A stretch of 64,000 nucleotides of DNA from Chitinophagaceae bacterium DXS (GTDB lineage Bacteria > Bacteroidota > Bacteroidia > Chitinophagales > Chitinophagaceae), in NCBI GenBank assembly GCA_030345135.1, contig CP128386.1, positions 1,635,344 to 1,699,343 of the forward strand. The letters run 5' to 3'. Under the pieces are notes generated by a model. That model saw only the letters and a list, made by a program, of their open reading frames with translations. It was not told where the DNA came from and searched no databases. The position numbers were made by a program, and so were the translations under genes. Below, piece by piece: positions 44,568 through 53,200 of the stretch (position 1 is its first letter; the number at the start of each line of letters is the position of its first letter).

Positions 44568-45533
44568 ATGATTGCGGAAAAAGAAAGAGTCGAATATACA
44601 CCCGGGCAGAAAGGTTATAAACAACTAACACGGAAAATTCTATTGCATAAAGAAGCTCTGGGAATTATACTCGCAGTGCTGGCAACCATAGTATGGTCAG
44701 GCAACTTTATTGTAGCCCGCGGTGTTGCCAAACACATCACGCCAGTCAGTCTTGCATTCTTCAGGTGGTCAACCGCAACCGTGATACTCGCGCCATTTGC
44801 AATAAAACAATTTTTAAGTCAGCGCGAACTCATATTCAAAAACATTGGCTACTTCGCTTTGATATCATTGATAGGTGTAACGCTGTACAATACTTTTATC
44901 TATATCGCAGGACATTATTCCCCGGCTATCAACCTGGCTATTATCGGAACAACCTCCTCTCCTGTTTTTGCTATTGTCCTGGCTGCGATCATACTGAAAG
45001 AAAAAATTACAGTATTACGTATCGCGGGACTATGCACATGTATTATCGGCATCCTCTTTCTTATCTCCGAAGGAAGCTGGCAAAAGCTTGTAGCATTTCA
45101 GTTTTCAAAAGGAGATATCTGGATCCTTATAGCAGCAGTAGCATTTGCCATCTATAATGTGTTGGTGCGCAAAAAGCCAGCGGGCATCTCACCTGTTCCA
45201 TTTCTTTTTACAACATTTCTGCTCGGTACTATTTTGCTGGTGCCGCTCTATATAAAAGATACAAAACAGGCGCCACCTGTTGAATGGGATTCACATCTTG
45301 TGCTGGTGATCCTCTATATTGGGGCAGGTGCATCAGTAACCGCATATATGCTATGGAACCAGGCCATCGCAAGGCTTGGCGCGGCACGTACTGCCATCTT
45401 TGGTAACCTGATACCTGTTTTCAGCATTATAGAAGCCGTTATTATTCTCAACGAAAAATTTACCATCACCCACGTTATCAGTTCTGTTATAGTAATTACC
45501 GGATTGGTGATTGCCAATTTAAGAAGAGGATAG
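44568..45533 (+). CDS. EamA/DMT-family transporter
   Basis: A 321-residue integral membrane protein with ten predicted helices in two EamA repeats. The first begins at 'LGIILAVLATIVWSGNFIVARGV' (about residue 30), the second at 'GDIWILIAAVAFAIYNVLVRK' (about 182). 'PVSLAFFRWSTATVILAPF' and 'AYMLWNQAIARLGAARTAIFGNLIPVFSIIEAVIILNEKFT' are the family's conserved stretches. The first 27 residues are basic and cytoplasmic and may include extra sequence before the true start. The substrate (amino acid, nucleoside or metabolite export) is unknown. Confidence 0.9.
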   Translation: MIAEKERVEYTPGQKGYKQLTRKILLHKEALGIILAVLATIVWSGNFIVARGVAKHITPVSLAFFRWSTATVILAPFAIKQFLSQRELIFKNIGYFALISLIGVTLYNTFIYIAGHYSPAINLAIIGTTSSPVFAIVLAAIILKEKITVLRIAGLCTCIIGILFLISEGSWQKLVAFQFSKGDIWILIAAVAFAIYNVLVRKKPAGISPVPFLFTTFLLGTILLVPLYIKDTKQAPPVEWDSHLVLVILYIGAGASVTAYMLWNQAIARLGAARTAIFGNLIPVFSIIEAVIILNEKFTITHVISSVIVITGLVIANLRRG

Positions 45534-45687
45534 GCAAGCTTAAAGCCTAAAACTATTTGACGCCGACGATTTTGCTCCTCCGTAATTTTCATATCAATAC
45601 GCGATTTGACAACAACATACCCTTTCTCAAGCTTTAGGCTTTGGGCTTTACGCTTTGAGCTTTTAGCTTTACGCTTTAAATTGCCAT
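45534..45687. repeat. TTTAGGCTTTGGGCTTTACGC repeat
   Basis: 'gcaagcttaaagcctaaaa' on the left (45534-45552) faces 'aagctttaggctttgggctttacgctttgagcttttagctttacgcttt' (45630-45680), an inverted arrangement of the same family as 34482-34600 and 48345-48905. Confidence 0.7.
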
Positions 45688-46404
45688 ATGCAAAAGATCA
45701 TCATCATCGGCGCTACATCTGGTATTGGCAGGGCTTTGGCTGAAATTTATCTTGGCAAAAATTGCATCGTAGGTATTACCGGCAGAAGACAACATTTGCT
45801 GAATGAAATAAAAAATACATACCCCGGGTATGTTCATACCGCATGCTTTGATGTAAAAGGCGATGAAAATATTGCTCATCTATCCAATCTGATAAAAGAA
45901 ATGAATGGTGTTGATCTTTTTATCTATAATGCCGGAGTTGGCAGCGTAAATGAAAAGCTTGACTGGCAAAAGGACAAGGATACTTATGAGACCAATGTAA
46001 AAGGGTTTATTGAGATGACAAATTACATGTTCAACTATTTTATTGAACAGGGCCATGGGCACATTGCCGCTACATCCTCGGTCGCATCGCTGCGCGGCAA
46101 CAGTTTTTCTCCTGCCTACAGCGCCAGTAAAGCTTTTATGAGTGTGTACATGGAGGGGCTGCACATGAAAGCCAGGCGGCTAAAAGCAAATATTCACATC
46201 ACCGATATACAGCCGGGATTTGTGAATACGAAAGAGTCTACGGAAAATGCCCGCTTCTGGGTCATACCGGTGAATAAGGCAGCAACATTAATGGAACGCG
46301 CCATCAGCCGAAAACAATGGCGGGCTTACGTGCCCTCGCGTTGGTGGCTTGTTGCCCAAATAATGAAAAATATGCCGGGATGGATGTATCATAGGATTGG
46401 ATGA
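45688..46404 (+). CDS. SDR-family NAD(P)-dependent oxidoreductase
   Basis: A 238-residue classical short-chain dehydrogenase. The nucleotide loop is 'IIGATSGIGRALAE' (7-20), the structural motif is 'NAGVG' (81-85), and the catalytic residues are Ser130 in 'AATSSVAS' and Tyr144/Lys148 in 'PAYSASKAF'. 'IQPGFVNTK' is the usual loop after the active site. The C-terminal 'RWWLVAQIMKNMPGWMYHRIG' is an amphipathic end found in the DltE-like group. The substrate is unknown. Confidence 0.92.
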   Translation: MQKIIIIGATSGIGRALAEIYLGKNCIVGITGRRQHLLNEIKNTYPGYVHTACFDVKGDENIAHLSNLIKEMNGVDLFIYNAGVGSVNEKLDWQKDKDTYETNVKGFIEMTNYMFNYFIEQGHGHIAATSSVASLRGNSFSPAYSASKAFMSVYMEGLHMKARRLKANIHITDIQPGFVNTKESTENARFWVIPVNKAATLMERAISRKQWRAYVPSRWWLVAQIMKNMPGWMYHRIG

Positions 46405-46807
46405 GAGAGATGTACGATGTATGATGTTAGATTTACGATGTACAATGTTAGATGCCCGCCCGTACCGACGGCACGTTCGGGCGGGTACGACGTAGATGGC
46501 TGATTTACAAATATCTGATTTAATGTCCGATTTTAGATTTAGAAATAGTCAAGCCTTATTCCTACCTTACGCCTCACACCTGACACCTCACACCTGACAC
46601 CTGACACCTGATACCTGACACCCACCGCTAATTGCTCACAGCTCATAGCTGACTGCTGACAGCTATACACTATTGCTTGTTAAAAAACTGCCATGTGAAA
46701 AACATTTTCCTAAATCCACTCGTAACTCACAACAGTGTGTACAAAAAGATTTAAATAGCCTGCATCATTGCATAATTGTTGATACTTTTACCCAAATCTC
46801 TTGCTTC
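46405..46807. repeat. ATGTACGATGTTAGAT, CACCTGACACCTGATACC and CAGCTGACTGC repeats
   Basis: Three degenerate families stand in series: 'agatgtacgatgtatgatgttagatttacgatgtacaatg' (46410-46450), a CGCCCGTACCGACGGCACGTTCGGGCG hairpin (46456-46485), and 'cacctgacacctcacacctgacacctgacacctg' (46569-46620) with 'gctcacagctcatagctgactgctgacagct' (46632-46664). No gene; the true start of the next gene is at 46808. Confidence 0.65.
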
Positions 46808-47776
46808 ATGAAATTTCGTGGTTTCCCCCTTATTTTATGCTTACTTTTTTGTTTTGCTACTTTTTCTCAGGCACAATCCGTCACCGGTAAGTGGTATGGG
46901 ATCGGCAATATAGCCATCACGGCATCTACCAACGGCTATTTGTGCGAATTCATTATTAAAGAAAATGGCGGAAAAGTAACAGGGGAATTCAATTACTTTT
47001 TTCGCAATGGATATTTCAGCAACAGAATAACCGGGACTTTCAACAGCTCCACGCGTATGCTGAAAATAAAAACCATTCCGATATTGTATCATGGCAATAC
47101 GGATATATCCAATGGGGTGGATTGCTTTATGGATGGCGAATTTGTTTTCAGAAGCTCAAAAATTGAAACTATTTTATTGGGAAACTTTTCAGCTGATGAT
47201 ATTCACAAATTCACTTGCGCACCGCTAAATATCAAATTTGTAAAACAACCCAAGGATGCACCGACGTTGAAGGAGCAGATCGCTGCTAAACCGTTGCTGA
47301 TTGAAAAGCAAGATACCATCCTGCCGGTTTTAATGTCCAAAGCAACAACGACACCTAACAATCCGCTTACTATCAATCAGACCAAACCATTATACGAAAT
47401 CATTGCAGAAAAAGAACTGATCAAGAGATCCAACCAATTATTTAAAGAGCTGGATGTAGTGGATGACTCTGTTCGCATTGATCTCTATGATAATGGCGAA
47501 TATGACAAAGATTCCATTTCGCTCTTTTACAATGGTAAACTCCGCGTATACAGAGAAGAACTCAAAACAAGAACACCCATTAGTTTATATGTTAATGTGG
47601 ATTCAGTTGCGGCCAATAATACCCTTGTGATGTTTGCTGAAAACCTTGGTGAAATTCCGCCAAATGCTGCTTTGATGATCGTAACCGATTCTCAAAACAG
47701 GTATGAAGTGAACATTAATGCGAACTATCTGAAAAACGGTGCAGTAAGATTAAAGAAAATTCCAAAGCGGAAATAA
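46808..47776 (+). CDS. exported protein with lipocalin-like front, uncharacterised
   Basis: The frame is open to 46673 (TTG), but MKFRGFPLILCLLFCFATFSQAQ at 46808 is a clear signal peptide, giving 322 residues. The first 130 mature residues look like a beta-barrel ('VTGKWYGIGNIAITASTNGYLCEFIIKENGGKVTGEFNYFF'). After a linker comes a C-terminal beta-sandwich ('SVRIDLYDNGEYDKDSISLFYNGKLRV'). It is probably periplasmic or outer-membrane associated. It lies 57 nt before a small lipoprotein gene and may be co-transcribed with it. Confidence 0.75.
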   Translation: MKFRGFPLILCLLFCFATFSQAQSVTGKWYGIGNIAITASTNGYLCEFIIKENGGKVTGEFNYFFRNGYFSNRITGTFNSSTRMLKIKTIPILYHGNTDISNGVDCFMDGEFVFRSSKIETILLGNFSADDIHKFTCAPLNIKFVKQPKDAPTLKEQIAAKPLLIEKQDTILPVLMSKATTTPNNPLTINQTKPLYEIIAEKELIKRSNQLFKELDVVDDSVRIDLYDNGEYDKDSISLFYNGKLRVYREELKTRTPISLYVNVDSVAANNTLVMFAENLGEIPPNAALMIVTDSQNRYEVNINANYLKNGAVRLKKIPKRK

Positions 47777-47833
47777 TTATCTTGCGCCCTAAAATACATT
47801 AACTACAAGCTATTTTATTCTAAATTGACGTTT

Positions 47834-48052
47834 ATGAAAAAGATCTTTTTAGGCTTATCATTGCTGGTTACAGTTGCATTGTTCAGCTGCAGAGCCCAGG
47901 ACCATTCACACCCTAACGATTCAACTGACAGCGAAGAAGTTTCTGCTACACACGAAGAAGGGCATGAACATGAGGCACCAAAAGTTACTGAAGCTCCTGT
48001 ACAAAAAGATTCTTTGAGCAAAGCTGCTGATACCACTGCGGCACATCATTAA
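47834..48052 (+). CDS. small histidine-rich lipoprotein
   Basis: 72 residues from MKKIFLGLSLLVTVALFSC; the lipobox LFSC places the lipidated Cys at about residue 19. The mature part is acidic and rich in histidine (DHSHPND, THEEGHEHEAP, and the terminal AAHH), with no predicted fold. Such tails may bind metal ions. An ATG three codons upstream is also possible. A terminator follows after 25 nt. Confidence 0.7.
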   Translation: MKKIFLGLSLLVTVALFSCRAQDHSHPNDSTDSEEVSATHEEGHEHEAPKVTEAPVQKDSLSKAADTTAAHH

Positions 48053-48077
48053 TAGAAGTAAGTTTTTATATAGAAAG

Positions 48078-48099
48078 ATCCTCGGCTGGCGCCGGGGAT
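48078..48099 (+). terminator. rho-independent terminator after the small lipoprotein
   Basis: ATCCTCGGC (48078-48086) pairs with GCCGGGGAT (48091-48099) with one G-T wobble, followed by an eight-T tail. Confidence 0.85.
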
Positions 48100-48109
48100 T
48101 TTTTTTGGG

Positions 48110-48344
48110 AACGCCGTCCGATCCGGCACGGGCGGGCACGGAGGCAGGGCGACACTGTGAAACACGGCGATCTTTTTGCCACGAAGACGCGAAAACGCAA
48201 AGACGCACGAAGGCTTGCGAAACACGAAGACACCAGGAACTCTAAGAAGCACAAAGTTTTTTAAGACGCGCAGGCGCAGGTTAAGATCACAAAACGTTAA
48301 TTAAATTCAAAAGAATAGCCATGAGGCATTCGCGAGCTTCGGTT
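48110..48344. repeat. CACGAAGACGCGAAAACGCAAAG type repeat
   Basis: Repeated 'cacgaagacgcgaaaacgcaaagacgcacgaagg' and 'cacaaag' units (48178-48260), related to 24480-24650, precede the 116-bp array. A CCGGCACGGGCGGGCACGG piece sits at 48124-48142. Confidence 0.55.
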
Positions 48345-48905
48345 CTAAGCTTTAGGCTTTGGGCTTTAGGCTCTTCTGCGTGAAACCCTTCGCTTCTAAA
48401 AACGTACAACGTATAACGTACCACTTACCACCAGTTTTAAGCTTTAAGCTTTGGGCTTTAAGCTCGCAGCGCCGCTGCCTCGTTGCGTTCGCCGCGTGAA
48501 ACCCTTCGCTTCAAAAAACGTGAAACGTATAACGTACCACTTATAACCAGTTTTAAGCTTTGAGCTTTGGGCTTTAAGCTCGCAGCGCCGCTGCCTCGTT
48601 GCGTTCGCCGCGTGAAACCCTTCCCTTCAAAAAACGTAAAACGTATAACGTACCACTTACCACCAGTTTTAAGCTTTGAGCTTTGGGCATTAAGCTCGCA
48701 GCGCCGCTGCCTCGTTGCGTTCGCCGCGTGAAACCCCTCGCTTCTAAAAACGTAAAACGTATAACGTACCACTTACCACCAGTTTTAAGCTTTGAGCTTT
48801 GGGCATTAAGCTCGCAGCGCCGCTGCCTCGTTGCGTTCGCCGCGTGAAACCCCTCGCTTCTAAAAACGTACAACGTATAACGTACCACTTACCACCGTTT
48901 TCCGC
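48345..48905. repeat. 116-bp tandem repeat array
   Basis: The start of CGCAGCGCCGCTGCCTCG falls at 48465, 48581, 48697 and 48813, exactly 116 bp apart. The unit has three parts: the GCAGCGCCGCTGCC stretch with TTGCGTTCGCCGCGTGAAACCC; an AACGTAAAACGTATAACGTACCAC stretch; and AGTTTTAAGCTTTGAGCTTTGGGC. Copies differ at a few positions. A partial copy lies in front (48345-48464). The array runs to about 48905, just before the GH172 gene. ORFs crossing it on the minus strand are artefacts of the repeat. Confidence 0.93.
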
Positions 48906-48970
48906 TTTGGGCTTTGAGCTTTATACCGTACATTAGAGAATCACTAAAACGATTTAAAACGCCAACTAAA

Positions 48971-50131
48971 ATGAAAAAAATTGTTTTGTCTGCACTCCTT
49001 CTCGGATGCTTGAGTGCATTGTCAGCCCAACAAAAATTTAACGGAATTGAATCCAATCTCAGCAACATCTTCAAACTTTCAGATGCTAAAACACGCTCAA
49101 TAAGCCCGGAGAACTTTAATGGCGAAAAAGGTAAAGGTGGGATGGCGACAACCGGCACTGGTGCAAATGCATCGCGCGACCTGGGTCAAGGATGGAAAGT
49201 CAGCCCCAGTGTTGTTATCAAAGCAAAGTCTTCTTTTACCCTGGCGGAAATTGACGGCTCAGGTTCCATTCAGCATATCTGGATGACACCTACCGGCAAC
49301 TGGAGAAACTCTATTCTTCGTTTTTATTGGGATGGCGAAGAAACGCCGTCTGTTGAATCGCCTGTTGGTGATTTCTTTTGCATGGGATGGGGACAATACG
49401 CATCGCTGCAATCTCTTCCTGTAACCGTTAATCCCGGAAGTGCATTTAACTGCTACTGGCCAATGCCATTCCGCAAAAAATGCAAGATCACCATGGAGAA
49501 TATTGACGAAAAGGATATGATCCTTTACTACCAGGTTGATTATATCTTAACTGAAGTACCAACCGATGCTGCTTATTTCCACGCACAATTCCGCCGTGTA
49601 AATCCGCTTCCTTACAAATCTGACTATGTATTGGTTGATGGTATTAAAGGCAAAGGCCAATACGTGGGAACCTACCTTGCATGGGGCGTTCACAACAATG
49701 GCTGGTGGGGCGAAGGCGAGATTAAATTCTTCATGGATGGAGACACCCAATACCCAACTATCTGCGGCACTGGTACTGAAGATTATATCTGCGGCTCTTA
49801 TGATTTTGATACGAGAAAGAAAAATGCTGCGGGTATTGAAAATACTGAATACACTGAGTTTTCTTCACCATATACAGGTCTGCACCAGGTTATTCGCGGT
49901 GACGGACATTACAACGTTGCACAACGCTTCGGTATGTACCGCTGGCATATAACCGATCCTATACGTTTTGAAAAAGATCTGAAGGTAACGATCCAGGCTT
50001 TAGGCTGGCGCAGCGGCGGAAGATACCTGCCTTTGCAGGATGATATTGCTTCCGTTGTATTCTGGTATCAATCCGAACCACATGGCGCGTTTCCAAAATT
50101 GCCAAATAAAGATGGACTTGAGGTTAATTGA
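48971..50131 (+). CDS. glycoside hydrolase family 172 (DUF2961) protein
   Basis: From MKKIVLSALLLGCLSALSAQ the product is 386 residues with a signal peptide; the frame is open 19 codons further up. The DUF2961 signature stretches are present: 'GSGSIQHIWMTPTGNWRNSILRFYWDGEETPSVESPVGDFF', 'NCYWPMPFRKKCKITMENI', 'YYQVDYILTEVPTDAAYFHAQFRR' and 'GTGTEDYICGSYDF', which carries the acidic residues of the active site. GH172 members cleave fructose- and arabinose-containing linkages. It is likely exported to the periplasm. No other carbohydrate gene is adjacent. Confidence 0.9.
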   Translation: MKKIVLSALLLGCLSALSAQQKFNGIESNLSNIFKLSDAKTRSISPENFNGEKGKGGMATTGTGANASRDLGQGWKVSPSVVIKAKSSFTLAEIDGSGSIQHIWMTPTGNWRNSILRFYWDGEETPSVESPVGDFFCMGWGQYASLQSLPVTVNPGSAFNCYWPMPFRKKCKITMENIDEKDMILYYQVDYILTEVPTDAAYFHAQFRRVNPLPYKSDYVLVDGIKGKGQYVGTYLAWGVHNNGWWGEGEIKFFMDGDTQYPTICGTGTEDYICGSYDFDTRKKNAAGIENTEYTEFSSPYTGLHQVIRGDGHYNVAQRFGMYRWHITDPIRFEKDLKVTIQALGWRSGGRYLPLQDDIASVVFWYQSEPHGAFPKLPNKDGLEVN

Positions 50132-50188
50132 TAATTGAAAGTGGATAATTCCTGCCCGACTGAAGTCATTCAGGCGGGGAAAATGAAG

Positions 50189-50220
50189 AATCCCTGGTGA
50201 GTTTGCGCTTACCAGGGATT
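50189..50220 (+). terminator. rho-independent terminator after the GH172 gene
   Basis: AATCCCTGGT (50189-50198) pairs with ACCAGGGATT (50211-50220), followed by TTTTG. It lies 57 nt past the stop. Confidence 0.85.
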
Positions 50221-50249
50221 TTTGTTTGGCGAGTTAAGCAATTGGAGAT

Positions 50250-50495
50250 TATTAAACCACAGAGGACATAGAGTTTTTTTCACTGAGTTGCACAGATAAT
50301 AGTCCCTACTTCAAATACAATTCTTTTCGCAACTTAGTCTTTTCAGTGCTTCAGTCCCTCTGTGGCAAATTGTCTCCATTTTTAATTCTCAATTTTCAAT
50401 TAAAATCAGTGTTACTCTGTGAAAACAACTCTATGTCCTCTGTGGTTAAACCGCCTTCATTTTCAATTCTCCCTTTTCAATTTTCAATTTTTTTT
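50250..50495. repeat. ACCACAGAGGACATAGAG and TTTTCAATTCTCAATTTTCAATT repeats
   Basis: 'aaaccacagaggacatagag' (50255-50274) is answered by 'ctctatgtcctctgtggtttaa' near 50431-50451, and 'ttaattctcaattttcaatt' clusters lie at 50382-50402 and 50461-50490. Same families as 7568, 35215 and 31198. No gene. Confidence 0.65.
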
Positions 50496-50578
50496 CTTCC
50501 TCTCCCAACATTTGCGTTTCAACTTTCGTACTAGTAATTGATCCCGGGATTTATTCTTTAACATCAATTCAACTTGTA

Positions 50579-51049
50579 ATGAAAAGCAAAAACATTGTAA
50601 AGCTTTTGTCATTGGCTATGGTGGGCGGACTGGTTTTCGCTGCATGTAAAAAAGATAAAAATGAAGAAGTAGTTCCCGCGCAGATCAAGGCACTTACTCA
50701 AAAGGGCTGGAAAGTAAAAGACATCACAGTTCCTCAGGCCGGCGACGGTTCTAAAGACAGCAGCATCTTGAAAGCATGTGCGGCCGATGATTCTCTTGCA
50801 TTCTCAATGACTGGCTCATATGAGTTTAGCGATGGCACCACAAAATGTGATTCAACTATACTGTTTTATTCAAAAGGTAACTGGTCATACGACCTGGCGA
50901 AAGATTCTATTCTGTTAGGTGCTACAACCCCGGCAAAACGTCTTTCATGGAAAGTGTTAAAGCTGAACGACACTATGTTACAGGTTAAATACATCGATAG
51001 CCTTGTGCCAGCAAAAAAGATCACAAAAACAATTTCATTCAAACACTAA
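50579..51049 (+). CDS. lipocalin-like lipoprotein, uncharacterised
   Basis: A 156-residue lipoprotein. The signal 'KLLSLAMVGGLVFAACKKD' has the lipobox FAAC (Cys near 23). The mature part resembles the lipocalin-like family common in Bacteroidota: 'LTQKGWKVKDITVPQ', then 'MTGSYEFSDGTTKCDSTILFYSKGNWSYDLAKDSILLG', 'RLSWKVLKLNDTMLQVKYIDS'. Two cysteines in the body (DSSILKACAADDS and TKCDS) could pair. It precedes the ECF/barrel pair by about 110 nt on the same strand. Confidence 0.78.
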   Translation: MKSKNIVKLLSLAMVGGLVFAACKKDKNEEVVPAQIKALTQKGWKVKDITVPQAGDGSKDSSILKACAADDSLAFSMTGSYEFSDGTTKCDSTILFYSKGNWSYDLAKDSILLGATTPAKRLSWKVLKLNDTMLQVKYIDSLVPAKKITKTISFKH

Positions 51050-51161
51050 TTGTTGCTGACTGCTGCAATTATTATAGTTGCAGCAGTTTCTTCAGGCTGC
51101 GCATCAAATAAAATAGTGCTCTTGTATTACTATCCGCATAAACGGATAAAAAACAACGTAA

Positions 51162-51728
51162 TTGAGCAACGAAGAGTTAGATATCATACTGGAACATTGC
51201 CGCCTCAATCACCGGCCATCGCAGGAAAAACTGTATAAGTACTACTATGCAGATATGTTCCGGCTATGCCAGCGCTATATGCCGGACCCACACATTGCAC
51301 TATCTATTTTAAATGATGCATTCCTTAAAGCCTTTCAAAACATTGGCAAATACCAGGAAAGCCTCGGCAACTTTAAATCGTGGCTGAAAACAATCATCAT
51401 TAATACAGCTATTGATTATTTGAGAAAATACAAAAAAGATATGAGATTGATTCATATCGATATTGATGTAGTTCAGGAAAAAGGCAATGAAGATTTTCAT
51501 CTCAATTATCAATGGAAGCATGAAGAATTAATGCAACATTTACTGCAATTACCCGGTGTTACAAGAACAGTATTGAACCTGTTTGCATTTGATGGATTTT
51601 CACATAAAGAGATTGCACTGCATCTTGACATCTCTGAAACAACAAGCAGATGGCACCTTGCAGAAGCACGAAAAAGATTAAGACAATCCATGCAATTAAA
51701 CAGTCCTAAAATGGCAAAGCATGAGTGA
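51162..51728 (+). CDS. ECF-type RNA polymerase sigma factor
   Basis: A 188-residue sigma-70 factor. The only plausible start is TTG at 51162 (reading MSNEELDIILEHCRL). Region 2: 'YADMFRLCQRYMPDPHIALSILNDAFLKAFQNI' and 'FKSWLKTIIINTAIDYLRK'. Region 4: 'LFAFDGFSHKEIALHLDISETTSRWHLAEARKRLRQ'. The stop overlaps the start of the next gene by 8 nt (ATGAGTGA), so translation is coupled to the membrane/beta-barrel protein, which probably controls it. Confidence 0.9.
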   Translation: MSNEELDIILEHCRLNHRPSQEKLYKYYYADMFRLCQRYMPDPHIALSILNDAFLKAFQNIGKYQESLGNFKSWLKTIIINTAIDYLRKYKKDMRLIHIDIDVVQEKGNEDFHLNYQWKHEELMQHLLQLPGVTRTVLNLFAFDGFSHKEIALHLDISETTSRWHLAEARKRLRQSMQLNSPKMAKHE

Positions 51729-52902
51729 AGATCTACGATACTATTTTTTTAATAATGAAGAAGACGGCAACATGCCTATCTCTGCCGATGAAGGCTGGGA
51801 TAAAATGTCCGCGCTTCTGAATGCACACATGCCGGGAAAAAAATCCGTTGTAAAAAGGTTGTTCAAGCCTTACCTTATATCACTTCTTTTCATCACTGCA
51901 TGCGTTATGTTCTCCTTGCCTTTGGCTGAAAATTATACGAAAGAAGCTCATGCAAAAAAAACAGCATCAGAATATCATTCCGATGATATTCAAGGTGGCG
52001 CAATAAATTCATCCGTTCCATCAAACAAAATAAAAACGCACGTCCATGCGTCGCAGCCGCAAACGGGAATCGATGTTCACAAGGCTGTTCAACAACTCAT
52101 CCAAAACAATCATGCTACTGCAACTACTAACACTTCATTACATGATAAAGACACTGCTGATTATCATCAGCGTGTTGCTATCAAGACATCTCAATCCGCT
52201 CCAATAATTACTGATAAGGACACAGCAACCACTATTGCAGAAAAGTCATCGACTCCGCAAAAGATTACCGTAAAAAATAAAGCGCGATGGACTTTACAAG
52301 CTGGTGCCGGCTTAAATATATCGATGGGTAAATACCAGGTGCCGCAACCCTATCCGACGTTCGACCTGAAATATGCCACGGGCCGGCGTTTCTATCTTTC
52401 TACAGGCATCGCCATTTTTTCTCCCGTCGCGACCAGCGGCATTAGTGGTATAGAAAAGACTGTATATGTTAACGATACAACCAACAATGTGAGCATGTAC
52501 AATGAAAAGATTGTTTACAAACGTCTTCACTATATTGACTTACCAATAATTGCAGGATGGCAGCTCTCAGATAAATTTTCGATACAGGCCGGCGTTCAAT
52601 TTTCAAGGTTGATTAGCTCTAAATCATCTACGGCATCAGAAACGTATGATTTTAATATGAACAGAGTATATGCTGATGTGGGTACGCTGCTTCCAACAGC
52701 AGCGCCTCCGCCGGTAGAGAATAATATTTCGATCCGGAAAATGGATTATCGCTTGCTTGGAGGTATTGAATACAACCTCAATAAGCAGGCCTCCGTTAGT
52801 TTGCAATATCAGCAAGGATTACGCCCGGTACTTACCGGCTATAGTGCACCAGACAAAAGAAATAGTTTAATAACGCTGAAAGTAAAGGTCCGAATTAACT
52901 AA
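51721..52902 (+). CDS. membrane protein with C-terminal outer-membrane beta-barrel, putative sigma regulator
   Basis: A 393-residue protein. The first 45 residues are soluble ('DLRYYFFNNEEDGNMPISADEGWDKMSALL'), like the cytoplasmic part of anti-sigma factors. A hydrophobic segment follows (about 49-69, YLISLLFITACVMFSLPLA). Residues 70-190 are a low-complexity periplasmic linker rich in Ser, Thr, His and Lys. The rest (195-393) is a beta-barrel of the PorT/OMP_b-brl type ('GRRFYLSTGIAIFSPV', 'HYIDLPIIAGWQLSDKFSIQAGVQFSRLI', 'MDYRLLGGIEYNLNKQASVSLQYQQGL'). It overlaps the ECF gene by 8 nt. A trans-envelope anti-sigma role is inference from order and topology. Confidence 0.8.
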   Translation: MSEDLRYYFFNNEEDGNMPISADEGWDKMSALLNAHMPGKKSVVKRLFKPYLISLLFITACVMFSLPLAENYTKEAHAKKTASEYHSDDIQGGAINSSVPSNKIKTHVHASQPQTGIDVHKAVQQLIQNNHATATTNTSLHDKDTADYHQRVAIKTSQSAPIITDKDTATTIAEKSSTPQKITVKNKARWTLQAGAGLNISMGKYQVPQPYPTFDLKYATGRRFYLSTGIAIFSPVATSGISGIEKTVYVNDTTNNVSMYNEKIVYKRLHYIDLPIIAGWQLSDKFSIQAGVQFSRLISSKSSTASETYDFNMNRVYADVGTLLPTAAPPPVENNISIRKMDYRLLGGIEYNLNKQASVSLQYQQGLRPVLTGYSAPDKRNSLITLKVKVRIN

Positions 52903-52996
52903 TAGTTCAATATCATTATTGTCGGACTAAATTTCAATAAATTGAGTCGCAATCTTTACCGGATAATAGTTATCGCTGATCTTCCGTCAAAAACAA

Positions 52997-53140
52997 ATCC
53001 CGGAGGGATGAAATTATTATAGCAAATGCCAAAAACTATTTCTCAAAACCCCGACGGGGTGACATTTTATAATGCCACCCCGTCGGGGTTTTAAATACAG
53101 ATGTGCATTCCTTTCTATAATAATTTCATCCCTTCGGGAT
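52997..53140. repeat. 144-bp double-hairpin element (GGGATGAAATTATTATAG arms)
   Basis: Outer arms 52997-53022 and 53115-53140 pair over 26 bp with one mismatch. Inner arms AAAACCCCGACGGGGTG (53045-53061) and CACCCCGTCGGGGTTTT (53076-53092) pair over 17 bp. The nested layout would fold into one long RNA hairpin. Such elements are common between genes in Bacteroidota. It lies between the barrel gene and the receptor gene, 100 nt past the first stop. Confidence 0.85.
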
Positions 53141-53200
53141 TGCTCCTCTTCCATAATTAAAAAACCTGTTTTAAATCAATTTGATTCAGATCTCATCATC

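Noticed and set aside
44693-45157. 154-residue plus-strand ORF
   Set aside because: Lies wholly inside the EamA transporter gene in another frame; a shadow ORF rich in Tyr, Cys and Arg.
48458-48888. Two overlapping 104-residue minus-strand ORFs with near-identical sequence
   Set aside because: They run across the 116-bp tandem array and are produced by the repeat; no start signal or family resemblance.
48345-48905. Possible CRISPR array
   Set aside because: Units are contiguous 116-bp copies with no unique spacers, and no cas gene is in the window.
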